Below, in pieces: positions 46,656-58,872 of a stretch of 64,000 nucleotides of DNA (the first letter of the stretch is position 1; each line of letters starts with the position of its first letter). The position numbers were made by a program, and so were the translations under genes. Source of the stretch: Ephydatia muelleri (Eukaryota > Porifera > Demospongiae > Spongillida > Spongillidae); the NCBI GenBank assembly GCA_013339895.1, contig JABACO010000006.1, forward strand, positions 12,078,357-12,142,356, read 5' to 3'. Under the pieces are notes generated by a model. It ran no database searches. It was not told the DNA's origin and worked only from the letters and a program-made list of their open reading frames with translations.

Positions 46656-46768
46656 CATACATACATAATACATACATACATTACATACATACAATACATA
46701 CATACATACATACATACTACATACATACATACATACATACATACATACATACATACATACATACATAC
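46065..46768. repeat. (TACA)n array, about 700 bp
   Basis: Tetranucleotide array with scattered 1-base losses and a few substitutions, more frequent towards the right end. The long open frames on both strands here are repeat artefacts. Confidence 0.95.
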
Positions 46769-47026
46769 CCTGACACACTGAGACACACTAGCTATGAAAG
46801 TTACGATGATGAAATATCCCCCTCCTGAAGGGAACATCCACATCCATTTTTCATACATTTAAATAGGTGTAAGTCTATCTTTGTTTTGAATACATCCAAA
46901 CCATTAGTACTTATAAATTCAACACAAATTCAAACCACACTACCCCTATGTACTAGCAATGGAACACATGCTATAGGATGTCTTTTTGAACACCATCATT
47001 TTCCTGGTGACCGCTGATTTCTGCAT

Positions 47027-47230
47027 ATGCTGGCATGTATTAGACAGCGGTTCGACCAACCTGGTTACCAGACTTATCGCCATTTGGAGAATCTACTGAC
47101 ATCAGCAGCAAATGGAACAGATTACCAACAAGATTTATATTTCATTGCTGAGTTTTATGGTGATGATATTGACAAGGTGCTGCTTCAAACCCAGATGGAA
47201 CTGTTCCGGTCAATAGTAGTGATCTAACTA
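47027..47230 (+). pseudogene. hAT transposase remnant (ZMYM1-like), following segment
   Basis: A 66-codon open stretch contains CIRQRFDQPGYQTYRHLENL and DDIDKVLLQTQMEL, which in ZMYM1-like hAT transposases comes right after the segment ending at about 43,640. Same strand and order suggest one gene split by an insertion, or a very long intron. Confidence 0.6.
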
Positions 47231-47672
47231 TACGCATCACGGAAGTAGATCTCATTTGTAGGTCACATGATCATTATGTAACCATGTTATTAACATCGAA
47301 AGCAGGCTAGAGCTAAGGCGTTTGCGGCCATATAGCTGCGAATACATGATTGGCACCCTGACCCTTATATACACCCCGTGTTAAGATGGGGCTTGGGTTT
47401 ATCCATTACTCATGTCCCTGTTGCGTTTTCTGAAGTTCGCCAGACACGACGCAGCGCTACCATATACTGGCTAGTTTTTGAGAACGTAGTAGTGGGGGTT
47501 CGACGTGTAGACGAGGTGTAGACGGTCTTGCTGTATGGGTAGAAGTGTTTCTGTGTACCACACAATGAATTGAGAGCATGCAAGGTACAAAAATAAATCA
47601 ATCATGGGAGCTGAAAACTCGAGCTCACCATGCAGAAACATCCCTGCAAGTCTGAGTGCTCCTGTGCCTGGG

Positions 47673-49411
47673 CAGGCCCGTAGGCAGCATTAGAAAAGTG
47701 GTCAGGCTGGTAACAGGACCAAAAGAAATAGCAGCTAGGGGGTCTGAGGGAGCGCTGTAAACTCCCCCAGCGAAGCTAACGCATTTCCTCGAATCCGAGT
47801 GGCATTATTGGCAGTAAAATTGCTATGTGGCAATAAAATCTTTCCCTGCATGATGTCAGATGAAATGAATCAAAGTTCCGAACAACATGCACTCTTTATA
47901 TACTTAAACATATACTCCCTATAATGCCTTATTGCCCAACACCAATTATTTTGAAGTTTTACTAAATAATGCAACAATGTATCTCAAAGTCAAAACTTGC
48001 CAAACAGAGAAAGGCGATGTTCACTGCCACACACAAACTCATTTAGGCAATCCTCCAGCACTAGTGAATCACAGCGATCCTTATGGACATGGAGAACAAG
48101 TAGATTATTGAGCCTTGTATCAGTCATGGTAGTTCTGAGGTAAGACTTCACTCTCCTCAGAGCAGAAGCACTTCGCTCGCCGACAGCATTTGTTGCTGGC
48201 ATGACCAGCAGCAGACGGACAAGGGAGCACACCTGCGTGATGCTCAAACGCACACCCGGAGATAGAGTGCAAACATGTTGCACAATATCTCGTACACCAA
48301 CGTTAGCAGTGGTAGGAAAAGCTGACAAGATTACTACGACCTGTTCTCTGTTGGATGCATCTGTCACCTCATCAGCCATGATAGTGAAGTACTTAGCCTC
48401 TCTAATAGACAAGGCAATATCACGGATGATAGATAGTGCCATTGTCTGTAACAGCTCGTTCTGGATTTGTGGAGAAGTGTATTTGTCCTGTTTCTATGCC
48501 AAAAGGGCATGAATAGTGACATCATCAAACCCTTTCAGGATTAAAAGCTGATGGAAATTGCTATCCATCTCATCACCATCTCCACGAATTGCCAGGCCTT
48601 GCTTGCCTTGCCATAAACCTTAGACACCGTGCCACTGTCATCAAATTCTTTTGGTTAGATGCTTTCTCCTTTGCATGGGCACTAGATAGCAGTTCGCCAA
48701 TGTCACCAGTCGTTTTTGGGAGAGTTACCACGGCTTCTACAGCAGCTTTGTGACAACCACTGGCTTCATGGCGACAAAAACCTCCTTTCTTACCCGTGGC
48801 ATCCTTCCAATAGCAGTATCCACGACTAATGAAGCTCACATCACAAGTTTTAGCTGCCTTCAGTTTGTTGGAACGGGCAGCTTTTACACAGATGGAGCAG
48901 AACACTATGTCACGACCTTCATCATAGTGGATCCAGGACCACTTCTGAAACCATTGTGCTTGAAAGGAGCGATGCGTTATGTCCTTCACACCAAACGCTC
49001 GTTTAGGAAAGTTGTACTTAATAGGGTGATTAGGGTTTTCCCCGATGTCTGGAAGAATCTCAGATGACGATTGCTGAAAGTTAGCGTCGATTGAACAGCC
49101 AGCCATGAGGTGAACACGTACGCACGTTGACTACAATAATTTTTATAAATCATTTATCATTATAAATGTGATTGGTTTCAAGATGGAAACAAAAAATAGC
49201 AGCGGATTGCAATTACATGTACGCACACAGCTACTCATTGGTCCAGAACTAAACAACCGTGAAAACCTTTTTGCTGGTAAACTGTGAATATAATGATCCA
49301 TACCGGGTATGCACACAATTTTATATCGTTTTCAGCCGTTTCGTGAGGTGGACCTTGGGCAAAAAGTGGTCAGGCTATAGCCCGAATGCCTGACCGGCTG
49401 CTACGGCCCTG
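47673..49411 (-). mobile_element. hAT element (ZMYM1-like), internally deleted, with terminal inverted repeats
   Basis: The ends are CAGGCCCGTAGGCAGC (47,673) and, read inward from 49,411, CAGGGCCGTAGCAGCC; both are followed inside by AGTGGTCAGGCT-like sequence. CTGGG flanks both sides directly, a possible 5-bp duplication. On the minus strand, 49,106-48,573 encodes a TTF-type zinc-finger region (WIHYDEGRDIVFCSICVKAA; CRHEASGCH). After a frameshift near 48,600 and a stop near 48,500, the reading continues to QTMALSIIRDIALSI, then KYFTIMADEVTDASN (DUF4371 start). It then jumps to VMPATNAVGERSASALRRVK, the C-terminal hAT dimerisation motif. The catalytic middle is missing, so the copy cannot transpose itself. 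Confidence 0.75.
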
Positions 49412-50015
49412 CTGGGCTGTTGCATACTAATGATGTAGACGACGCAGATATAAAAACCGCACGTTTACTATACGGTGACAGTTTAAATCTAACCAATTCC
49501 CCAACGCTAGTTCGACAGCATGCAGCTCGTAGTTCTTCTCATGATGGTGCGTTCTATTTGGAGTCGCACAGGGATTGTCTGGGGACACGACTAATGTGTA
49601 GTCAGGTCCCCAGACTACGGTAACTTCCAACGTACAGAGCCTTTTTTTATACAAGACATTTTAATATTTCAAAACTGGCATCCTTTTGGGTAGTCTTTCT
49701 GGATGCAGTAAGTATATTTTAAAGTAACTACTTTCCCTTTTAAATAATAACACATAGATGCCGAACACTACCTATACTATCGCACATGCCGATCACTACC
49801 TAATCGACCTACAAAGCGTTTATAAGTCATATTGGCTTACTCCGACTATAGACGAGTCAGAAACTTTATAGAATGCTGGCGGGATTCATTTGAAAGAGAG
49901 GATTGAAAAATAATCGGACACACTCATATCATGGCTCTACTGATCATAGGAAAGGTTTTGAACAGAGTAATGCTACTGTCATTGAAATGAGTTGTGTGAA
50001 ACAATGAAGCTTTTT
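49412..50015. other. No gene seen
   Basis: AT-rich spacer between two hAT elements; nothing recognisable. Confidence 0.5.
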
Positions 50016-50822
50016 TCGTGTTGCCGAAAGTCAGGCCGGGGTCCGGCCTGTGACCGGCCGGCCTGAATAGCCCGGCCTGCCAGGCCGGCCTGCCAGGTCG
50101 GATAAATTGATGTTATTAAACAATTTATTAAAAATTTATGGCTAACCACAAAACATTACATTATTATTAAACATTTTATTAAAAATGTATAGTTAACCAC
50201 AAACGTCGCCGGATGACTTCAGAAGCTGCTGCAGGTGCCCTTCAGAGAGCCGCAGTTCAGGGGGAGTATGATGCATGGCTGCTTGTTCCTGAGGCCCGAG
50301 TCATAGATGCAAATTCCCCTATTGACCCTCTAGAGTGGTGGAAAATGTACGATGGGCAATTCCCATAGCTTGCCAGGAAGTATTTAGCTATTCCTGCTTC
50401 TTCAGCTCCATCCGAGCGGGTGTTTTCGCGAGCTAAGCTGATTCAACAGCGCCAGAGATGGAACTTGGAATGAACGCGTTTGAATCGCTATAACTTCCCA
50501 ACGGATAACGCTATCGACTTCCTATTTTCAACACTTCATACTACACCATTTCACTATGAAGTGTTGAAAATAGGAAGTCGATAGCGTTATCCGTTGGGAA
50601 GTTATAGCGATTCAAAGGCAATGCATTTTTATAACATTTTAACCGTGGGGCTAAACTATTATTACTATATAGACATCGCAAAATGAATGAATAATTTATT
50701 ATAATAAGTGGGTGGATCCCGACCTGCCGGCCTGTCAGGTCACGGTCCGGCCTGCCAGGCAAAGCTAAATGTCCGGCCTGGCAGGCCGACCTGGCAGGCC
50801 GGACTGGCCTTCGGCAACCCTG
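50016..50822 (+). mobile_element. Internally deleted hAT element with GC-rich subterminal repeats
   Basis: The right end, read inward, is CAGGGTTGCCGAAGG; the left end has GTTGCCGAAAG at 50,020 with the outermost bases decayed. Both ends carry several copies of GGCCTGCCAGGCCGG-type motifs in alternating orientation (50,030-50,100 and 50,720-50,805), like subterminal transposase-binding repeats. Inside, the plus strand at about 50,310-50,475 reads DPLEWWKMYDGQFP, then YLAIPASSAPSERVFSRAKL, the C-terminal hAT dimerisation region, with one stop. The rest of the transposase is gone. Confidence 0.7.
50479..50616. repeat. Perfect hairpin, 62-bp arms, 14-bp loop
   Basis: 50,479-50,540 is the exact reverse complement of 50,555-50,616. 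It starts inside the transposase tail (RYNFPTDNAIDFLF), so the end of the coding region has been copied in inverted orientation next to itself. Confidence 0.92.
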
Positions 50823-50861
50823 GTGTATATGTATGTATCTTGAACAATGCATGGCTGTCTT

Positions 50862-51050
50862 ATTAACCGATTAACGCCGGAATATTTTTTGTTTAACTAC
50901 AGTATAGAGTTGTCCAAAATACACTAAATGAGGCAGCAGAAGAATGTTAAGCCATAGTAGACGACGGAAGGTCCAGCAATATGAACAGAAGCCGTGAAGA
51001 TAAATAAATTCTAATTGGTATAACGTTTCAAAGGGTCTGAAAGAGGTATT
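50862..51050 (+). repeat. Dispersed repeat family (also 32,740-32,930; inverted at 61,322-61,490)
   Basis: Shares TTAACCGATTAACGCCGGAA, AACTAAATGAGGCAGCAGA-like and TTCTAATT..GTAACGTTTCAA-like blocks with the other two copies; similarity is roughly 75-80 percent by eye. No coding content. Confidence 0.8.
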
Positions 51051-51112
51051 TGGTAATGGCAAACACATCTTTGACGCAGAAATGCGGTTAAGCAGCAATA
51101 ACCAAGTTCAGT

Positions 51113-51181
51113 GTATGTGTGTGTGTATGTGTGTGTATGTGTGTGTGTGTGTGTGTATGTGTGTGTATGTGTGTGTGTGTG
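51113..51181. repeat. GT/GTAT microsatellite
   Basis: Alternating GT runs with regular TATG interruptions. Confidence 0.9.
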
Positions 51182-52811
51182 ATTACATACATGCACCTGT
51201 CATTCTAGTGTGCTCCATCCTATAAAATGGTTTCTGTAGGCCTGATCACTCATTAATGAACAGATCGATGGCATGAAGACGGGTGATTATAATTCACATA
51301 CTCAATAGCAAAGATGTACTGGCATAGTGGCATGTACAATATTTCATCAATGGGTTCTGTATGACCTTTCACTGCAGGATAGTTGTTGACATTACTTTAC
51401 AATTTGGAAGATTTTCGAAAAGGGAAGAAATCAGACAGCTCTGACGTCATATATGTACTGCCAAAAAAGGTTCAGCAAATATAGAAACTTAGATGGCTAA
51501 TGCATTTCACACAACAAAGAACATGCCAACGTGTCATCCCGCTTGGACACACCCACTTCAAGCAATAACTGTATCGCATTTCCTACATAGGACACACATG
51601 TACCAGATCCTCACCTGAAACATGGAGGAATGTACTTCTGGAGTGTCCCAAACCGGAGGGTTGGCCCTGTAGCTTTGCTTTCACACGGCATCTTTGGCGC
51701 AAGACATGGCTCAAACCTCTTCCTCCTTAGGGCCTGCCTCTCTCTCCTCCCCACTCCAGCATCTTCAAACAGCAACTGACACACTCCCTCACTGTTAAAC
51801 ACTGTAGACTATTCTGTAGCTGCGATATCATCATTTCGCGCCACGTGATTTGTGTCCTTATATGGTTCATCTATGTCGTGTATGACAGTCGTCCGTTTCA
51901 AATTCTAGAATGACGGCACGTACAAATGTGGACATGGATGTACGCCTAAGTAAAAGTTCCAACAGAAAACAAATATGCCTCTATAAGTAGTAATACGTTG
52001 TACCGTGACTGCGTTAAACCTTCACGATACCTATACATGTATCCAAAATATCAAAGACCATGCAACCCAAACATTAACATGCAGTCTTACTTGTCAATGA
52101 ACGCACTCCGCGTTTGAGAATAAACTTTTAGTAACCCAATCAAGTCAAACTCCGAGTATCGATCCACATCCATGCGTTCCTAGTCAGAGAACATACAAGA
52201 GTAGCGCCTGTGGTCGTGGCTGAGTTCGTTACGTCCAATTAACGCTGCTAGTTGCAGAACTTTTGTCACGCGGTTAATATGTTCAAGTGAGGCAGGTACC
52301 CTAATGACCAAAAGTGTCCTGGGAAGTAATGGAAAGAGGCTTATGGGCATGTGAAACTGATAGAAGTTGTCCAGATTATATGCATCATCTGAATGAAATG
52401 AGGGAAACAATGCCTTCCTATCTTCAAATTCGAGCAGCAAAAAAGGAATAGTGTCATTATTAGATTCTTACTACATGTAGCTTGTTTCAGTATTAGTCTG
52501 GGCACCAGATGACTGGCTACATCATGTCTGTGTGCATTTACCACAAGGCCCTAACCTACTGCAAACTGCAATGATATCAATAATATTCATTGCCAAGGGC
52601 AACCTATACATGTAGGTCTTCCAGACCTGTTTTTTCATCAGCACAATTTGCATGTCCACATCGAATTACTTGAATGCAGGGTATTAAACATGTGTGCATG
52701 AACTCATCAGATTGCTGTTCCCAGCCCTCTCACTAAGTACATATTGTGCTTCACACCATGCTATTGCAATACTCTTCTGTAGGAGTATTTGTACATTCCC
52801 TGCAACTGAAT

Positions 52812-53310
52812 ACATGCAGCTAGTGCGACATGCAACACGTCAAGTCATGTTTTCCATGTACAGTGTATAGGCCACCACAGCACACCTGATTGTGCAGTCA
52901 GCAGCACGTCGGGATGTGTGTGTCTGCGCGTGGCATGCCCATTGCGCATTAACCTTGCCGAAATATAGTGGATTGTTATGCGACTGTAAATAAGTAAGAG
53001 TCACCATCAATCCAAAATGTGGATTGACTTGTGCCCTACAGGTGACAATTCAAAAATGGATTTTAGTACAATCCTGAGCTCCTTAAGGATAGCGCCTAAA
53101 GCTGAGGAGATCAATCCACAAGTCGTGGATTGCTAGCTGCTTGCGCTTCCGCGTTGCGAAGAAACGTTGTTTGAAAACAACTCCAATTCCTGCGAAAAAG
53201 GTGTTGACGATCTAACTTTAACGGTTGCGAAGCCAATTACGTCGCGCGGAAGAGCTTCTGCGTTTTGTGTTGCAGCACGTGACACAACGTAAGGCCTTAA
53301 ATGTTGTTTC
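52812..53310 (+). repeat. 0.5-kb direct repeat, left copy
   Basis: Starts TACATGCAGCTAG and ends near GTAAGGCCTTAAA. The right copy is at 55,235-55,748, similar over its length with several small indels. Inside are three short hairpins of the ATCCAAAATGTGGAT and AATCCACAAGTCGTGGATT type. No coding content. The two copies flank the RAG1-like remnant at 53,320. Confidence 0.88.
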
Positions 53311-53319
53311 TAGCGGACA

Positions 53320-54920
53320 CGGTTGTATGCGGCTGGAAACTAGGTCTATAATTAGATAATTTACGGTATTAACACAACATGATGCCTCATTACAGACATC
53401 CATGTTTTAAAAGCTGACCATGACTCAGCAGAACCAGCAAATCAAAAAATTACAACAAACCTAAAACACTGCACCCCCTTTCCTGGCATGTCCAGTCGAT
53501 GCGCACAATTGACACCCCTCATAGCTAGCATGCGCATGCATACAGTTTATAAGGCCACGCGGCATGTATTTAGTAGGGGGGCGTTATTAAATCAGACGAC
53601 GTGGCTTTTGGTGACTGAACTGGAATGTAAGCATATTACAGCGATGATCAGGAGGTATGTGGCTATAAGTTTTTGCAAACCTGAAGTGGTAACGAATTTT
53701 CTATGACTACAAACAAGCTGAGCGAATTCCATGAATAATCGACATACGTTGTGGTTTGTCCCTACATGTATACATGATTATAGGTATGCATTACCACAAC
53801 CAACAAGTTCCCATACATCATAGAGTTTGTGGGCAGAGGATAACGAAGTACAGGGCAAAGAAGCGTGAGTGCAAGGCATTCTCTGCTGAGCTGAAAATAG
53901 CATTTGACATTGACACGTCTGGGGATGATGTCAACATTCACCCTGAGATGTTCTGCACAAAGGCCATTAACCCTTTGAACGCCAAGTGCATATATACATA
54001 AATGCGAGAATTATCTGCCTCACCATTCATGCAGTGCTGTGTGTTGTGTTGTGTTGATCAAAATCACTTTGAATACCATTGTAGATGCATGGAGTACAAT
54101 ACTGACATGCATGTAACCCCATAGCTAGTCATACAAGTATGTGGTCCTGGTGTAAGCACATTTTGTGTGTTCATTATAACCCGCTGACATCTTTTGTTGC
54201 AATAACCCATAATATACGAACTGGCAAAAAGGTTGCAAGACACTTGACAATGCATTGCAATCATTTGGTGTACGACAGCAGTATTTTGGAGGGGGGGGGG
54301 CATTTATTGGCAACCATGCATTGAAGGTAAAGTGTACATGTGCTATGCATGTGTATGTGAATAATTCATACAATTTAAACATTTACAGGTACCTAACATC
54401 CAGTCTCTGTGCATATCTATATCAAAGATGGCACAAGTGAAACTGACCCACTGATCTGGAGAGGTAGCCGATCAAGTGTCAAAGTTCATCACCGCATTCT
54501 CCTTATATGGAAAATGTCACAATACATGTGATCAGAACTTCATTGATGCGGCACAAGCACATGCACTAGACCAGGTAGGGAATCAACGTTCAGTGTACAT
54601 GTAGAGTTCACTATATGCTTCATTTCAACTAAATATAGGCTATTCAAGAGTTCATGGGAACACGTATCCTGAGGCAACAGCCCCACACCGATTGGAGGAC
54701 CATACTCTGCAGTGGGCAAATACTAACCATGTTGGCTTTGGCTTCCTAGGTGAACAGGGGTATGAGTCAATCCATGCCAAATTTAATCGATTTGGCTTGG
54801 CATTTGGTCGTATCAAAGACCGCATGCAGAACCTGATGTGCATAGTGAAAGAACACTTGCAAAGTATTGAGTCACAATTGGTAGCATCCCCCCCTCAGGC
54901 TATGAGAGTAAAGAATACGT
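53320..54920 (+). pseudogene. RAG1-like element, copy 3, internally deleted
   Basis: The 5' part (53,320-53,810) matches the non-coding start of copies 1 and 2 (GGTTGTATGCGGCTGGAAAC). At about 53,822 the plus strand reads RVCGQRITKYRAKKRECKAF, continuing AELKIAFDIDTSGDDVNIHP, then EMFCTKA. Unlike copies 1 and 2 this frame is unbroken through the HPxxFC site. The first cysteine of CxxC is a histidine and the last CxxC cysteine is lost. The middle is missing. From 54,660 a second coding part reads RLEDHTLQWANTNHVGFGF, then LGEQGYESIHAKFNRF and NLMCIVKEHLQSI, matching the end of copy 2. So this copy keeps the first zinc site and the last block only. It is not functional as it stands. Confidence 0.55.
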
Positions 54921-55234
54921 AATTCATACAGTTCAAGCTCAATGTACATGTATATACACATTAACTGATTAATTCCTGTAGACACAAATAGGCATCAAAT
55001 AGGTGTTTACTGTTTCCAAGGTATTTTGGGTGAGGTGACCACAAACCAATGAAAAATTATAACAATTTGAAGTTCTTCATGAACATGGCTTCAATGGGTG
55101 TGGTTAGATTATCCCTTCCTGCCACACAAATGTTTTGTGGCCACATATGAGATCAAATCACCTTTACCCAATAAACTTTATTTAGGCATCAATTGGTTAA
55201 CATGAAGTCAAATGTAAAACCAAACTTAATTGCG

Positions 55235-55748
55235 CCCCTACATGCAGCTAGCAACATGCAACACGTGAATGTCAAGTTTTCCATGTACAGTGTATAGGCC
55301 ACCACAGCACACCTGATTGTGCACGGTGGGATGTGTGTGTCTGCGTGTGGCATATGTGCGTGTGTCCATTGCGCATTAACCTTGCCGAAATATAGTGGAT
55401 TGTTATGCGACTGTAAAAAGGTAAGAGTCACCATCAATCCAAAATGTGGATTGACTTTTGCCCTATAGGTGACAATCCAAAAATGGATTTAGTACAATCC
55501 TGAGCTCTTGGAGGATAGCACCTAAAACTGACTAGATCAATCCACAAGTCGTGGATTGCTAGCTGCTTCATTATCACATAGGCGTCTTTCGGAAGCGCTT
55601 CCGCGTTACAAAGAAACATTGTTTGAAAACATCTCCAATTCCTGTGAAATAGGTGTTGACGATAAGGTTGAGAAGCCAATTACGTCGTGCGGAAGAGCTA
55701 GCTTCTGCGTTTCATGTTGCAGCACGTGACACACGTGAGGCCTTAAAA
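55235..55748 (+). repeat. 0.5-kb direct repeat, right copy
   Basis: Same order of blocks as the left copy (TTTTCCATGTACAGTGTATA, ATTGCGCATTAACCTTGCCG, CAAGTCGTGGATTGCTAGCT), plus a 20-base extra stretch before TTCCGCGTTAC. A partial relative lies at about 62,195-62,235. Confidence 0.88.
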
Positions 55749-56414
55749 CCGTTGAACTGCTAAGGCAAGGCTAATCGAGACAATTATGTTCACATCATTC
55801 AGATTGCTGTATGTTGCATAATTCCTTGCTGCTATCTTATTGTCCAATCATGACCTTTAAATGTATTGTTATTGGAGGTAACATACAGTGTATATCGTTG
55901 CATGAAAACTTCACACATCATAATACTAAATACGATTGTTTGGCCTAATCACTGAAGCAGAGCTGCAGGTGCAAATATCAATACAAAAAGTAATAATAAA
56001 TAGAAATAGCAGCTGTCATGAATATGACGTGTCTTCTGGTGTACTATTATGATGTGGGAAATTTTCATGCAACAATAATACACTAGAGCTCTGCTTGTTT
56101 CTGCAACTACATGCATGGTACAGCCGACAATAATTAGTAACGGGATTGGTTAATTCGACTGCAAGGCAGCCTTGCAAGTGCAAAAGATATTGGCACAATG
56201 GCATACGTGTCAACCACATACTATCCTGTTTGGCTTCTTTAGTGGCCTATAGCAGTTCAGGGGTTACATGTTGTTTTCTAGCGGAAGTGTGTGATACCCC
56301 CGCAACAATCCTTTAAATCCTTTATTTAAGATCACCAAGCACCCTTCTTCGCATGCAGTTGGATTTAAGTGGTGCAAATAGTTGCCAGAGCGTATATATT
56401 TATCAGCTTAAAAG
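55749..56414. other. Upstream region of the propeller gene
   Basis: AT-rich and without coding content. A short TTGTTTTCTAGCGGAAG near 56,271 echoes sequence next to the left direct repeat. No clear core promoter element. Confidence 0.45.
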
Positions 56415-58746
56415 ATGTGTGAATATTCTACCGTCAATGTTGCGCAAGTGCACAGGCTGCACAATGCGCCTACCAAGAAATCTACGATACCGTTTACAGT
56501 CCGCCTTGTGGAAAACAATCATTCGTCCCCCGAAAAGGGCATTTCAGGACACGAAGTCCCAGCAGATGGTAGTGCCGTGACATTCGCCCCACATCGCTAC
56601 CCGAAGTTGCAGTCTTTCAAGTCGGCCCACCACTCAAAGAGCAAGGAAAAGATTGTGCTGGTTGGAGGAAGGTACGGCCATGCATGCATGCATGAATTTA
56701 CACATACGGATACGTGTCACTGCGTGCTGCATATTTCGCTGCATCACGCTTTAGCGCGCATGCACTGATATATCTTCTTAAACCTTTTAAGGACCGCTGG
56801 TCTTCACGGCTTTTCAGACAAGGTCCCCAACTTCAGCCAGGCTGATCAAAACTATGCACTTTATGTGATAAATCTGGCCACTGACATTACCACGGCAGCT
56901 ATGCTTCCAGCAAACCTACAAGAGTCCGTCGGTGTTATGAATGCCCAAGCACAACAAGTGACGAACTCAAAAGGCAAGAATTATCTCTTCGTGGTTGGTG
57001 GTTACGGCTGGAGCAGCACCAGTACCCCGCCTAGGAACATCACACATCCAACGGTGAGAATAGCGCAAAGATAAATGTCATTTCACATGCTAAACCTCAT
57101 GCATTTAACTGTACATGCGCTATGTATGCATGCTCGTCTGTTTATTATTACGCACAATGCATGCAATTTAGTTGCATGAAAAACTCCAAATGCTCTCAAA
57201 CGAATCCCGGCCGTGCATTGCGCGGGAAGATGCGGCTTTACAATGTACACGTGCCGTACAAAGAAGCGTTTGCACTCGCAGCGTATTAAATGCTGTCAGA
57301 TCCTATATCGTGAAAATGACAGAGAGGGTTTTAACGCTGAAAACTGCCACGCGGCCAGCACAAACAAATTTGCAAAGCGACCATGCATGTCTTATATAAG
57401 GCGCCTCTCATCACCGTGCCTTTCGCCACGCCTTTTGCCTTCGGCATGGCTATAGCTATCACATTTAACTCCACTCACGTATATAAATATCGTAAATCCA
57501 CGTATTAAATATATGCATGTATGTATGTGCTTCTATAGCTCACTTAAATGGTCACGCTAAATGCTGACTTCATTCTACTCTATGTATTTATAGTCTAACG
57601 GATGGATTCCACATTACCGCATGCTAACAGACTCGCACTCTTTTCATTCCCATTTCAGTTGACTATAATAACAGTTGATGAACTTATTGACAGCATAGAA
57701 GCCGCGGCAAAATCAAAGACCGTTCCTGAAATTTCACGATTCATATCTCAAACAAGCAACAAGTCATTCCAGGTACATGTGCATGTAAACGTCTGCATCA
57801 TACAACTTTGTGTCCCGCTCAGTATGTGAATCATATAATAATTGCTGCACATTCACATATATTCCGACTCAACAAAGCATGCATGCATGCAGCTTTATAT
57901 TTTAAAAGAAGACTTTTGTGTATTAAATTGAGCACAAGTGAGACTTCTGTGTTTAACGGATTTGTGTAGGTAACGGGAGGCGAGATGCTCTTCGTTCCAG
58001 CATCATCATCCGTTTCTAAGGCTGACACCTTCCATCTCGTCGTTGGACAGTGTTTTGAGGTCAGTTCACACACTGTGTGTATCTTGGTCGATTTCTGTGG
58101 TAAATACAGTGCAAGCAATGAACAAATCACTGCAACGTTTCCTGCATATACATTAAAGGCACACATGTACGTTCATCGGTTATCCTCGTACACTACGCAG
58201 GGCAACTACGGTGGACGTGGTGATTATCAGGATTCATTCAAATACAGCCGCTCTATTTTGACCTTTCCAGTTCCTTACTTGGATGCAAATGGAAATATTC
58301 CTACAATAGAGCTTACTGTTCTGAATGCATCCAATTGTACAAGCGACGCTCACAATAAAAGTGCCCTTGACGCTCAACTGGCTCGTCGCGATCTCAACGT
58401 TGTCCCAACGTTTCTGCCTACCTCGTTTGATGAAAAGACCGGAAAAGCACTTCCGGGGGCACTGATCCTCAGCGGTGTGTTCCAGCAGGACGGATCAAAT
58501 GCTCCATACCTACAACCCATCGTTTTCAGTTTCAACAAGGAAGATACTAAGCTTCCTCAAGATCCCGACAATCCAATCAAATCCTTTACCGTGAAGCCTT
58601 TCTTCCAAATGTACAATAACTACTCCTGTGCAAATCTACAACTTTTCAGCGCCAAAGATCAGGCTATTTACAACGTCCTGATGGGCGGGGTCAGCTACTT
58701 CTTCAGTTCTGATACAGGAGGTACGTATACTAGTGGGAAGAAAAGA

Positions 58747-58794
<48 letters not shown>

Positions 58795-58801
58795 CGCGCG
58801 C

Positions 58802-58872
<71 letters not shown>

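Larger units (their letters stand above)
43700..47020. other. Gene-free region separating two hAT transposase pieces
   Basis: Includes an element end at 45,377-45,533, a dispersed repeat at 45,757-45,878 and the TACA array. No coding content is supported. Confidence 0.5.
50823..52810. other. Mostly gene-free spacer
   Basis: Holds a dispersed repeat (50,862-51,050) and a GT-rich microsatellite (51,113-51,181). Minus-strand open stretches at 51,611-51,802 and 52,180-52,440 have no recognisable motif and are not called as genes. Confidence 0.45.

Noticed and set aside
46042..46668. Long Tyr/Cys/Met and Ile/His/Thr open frames
   Set aside because: Translation of a TACA microsatellite, not a gene.
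52812..55748. Full LTR retrotransposon
   Set aside because: The direct repeats lack clear TG..CA ends, and no primer-binding site, polypurine tract or pol domain lies between them.
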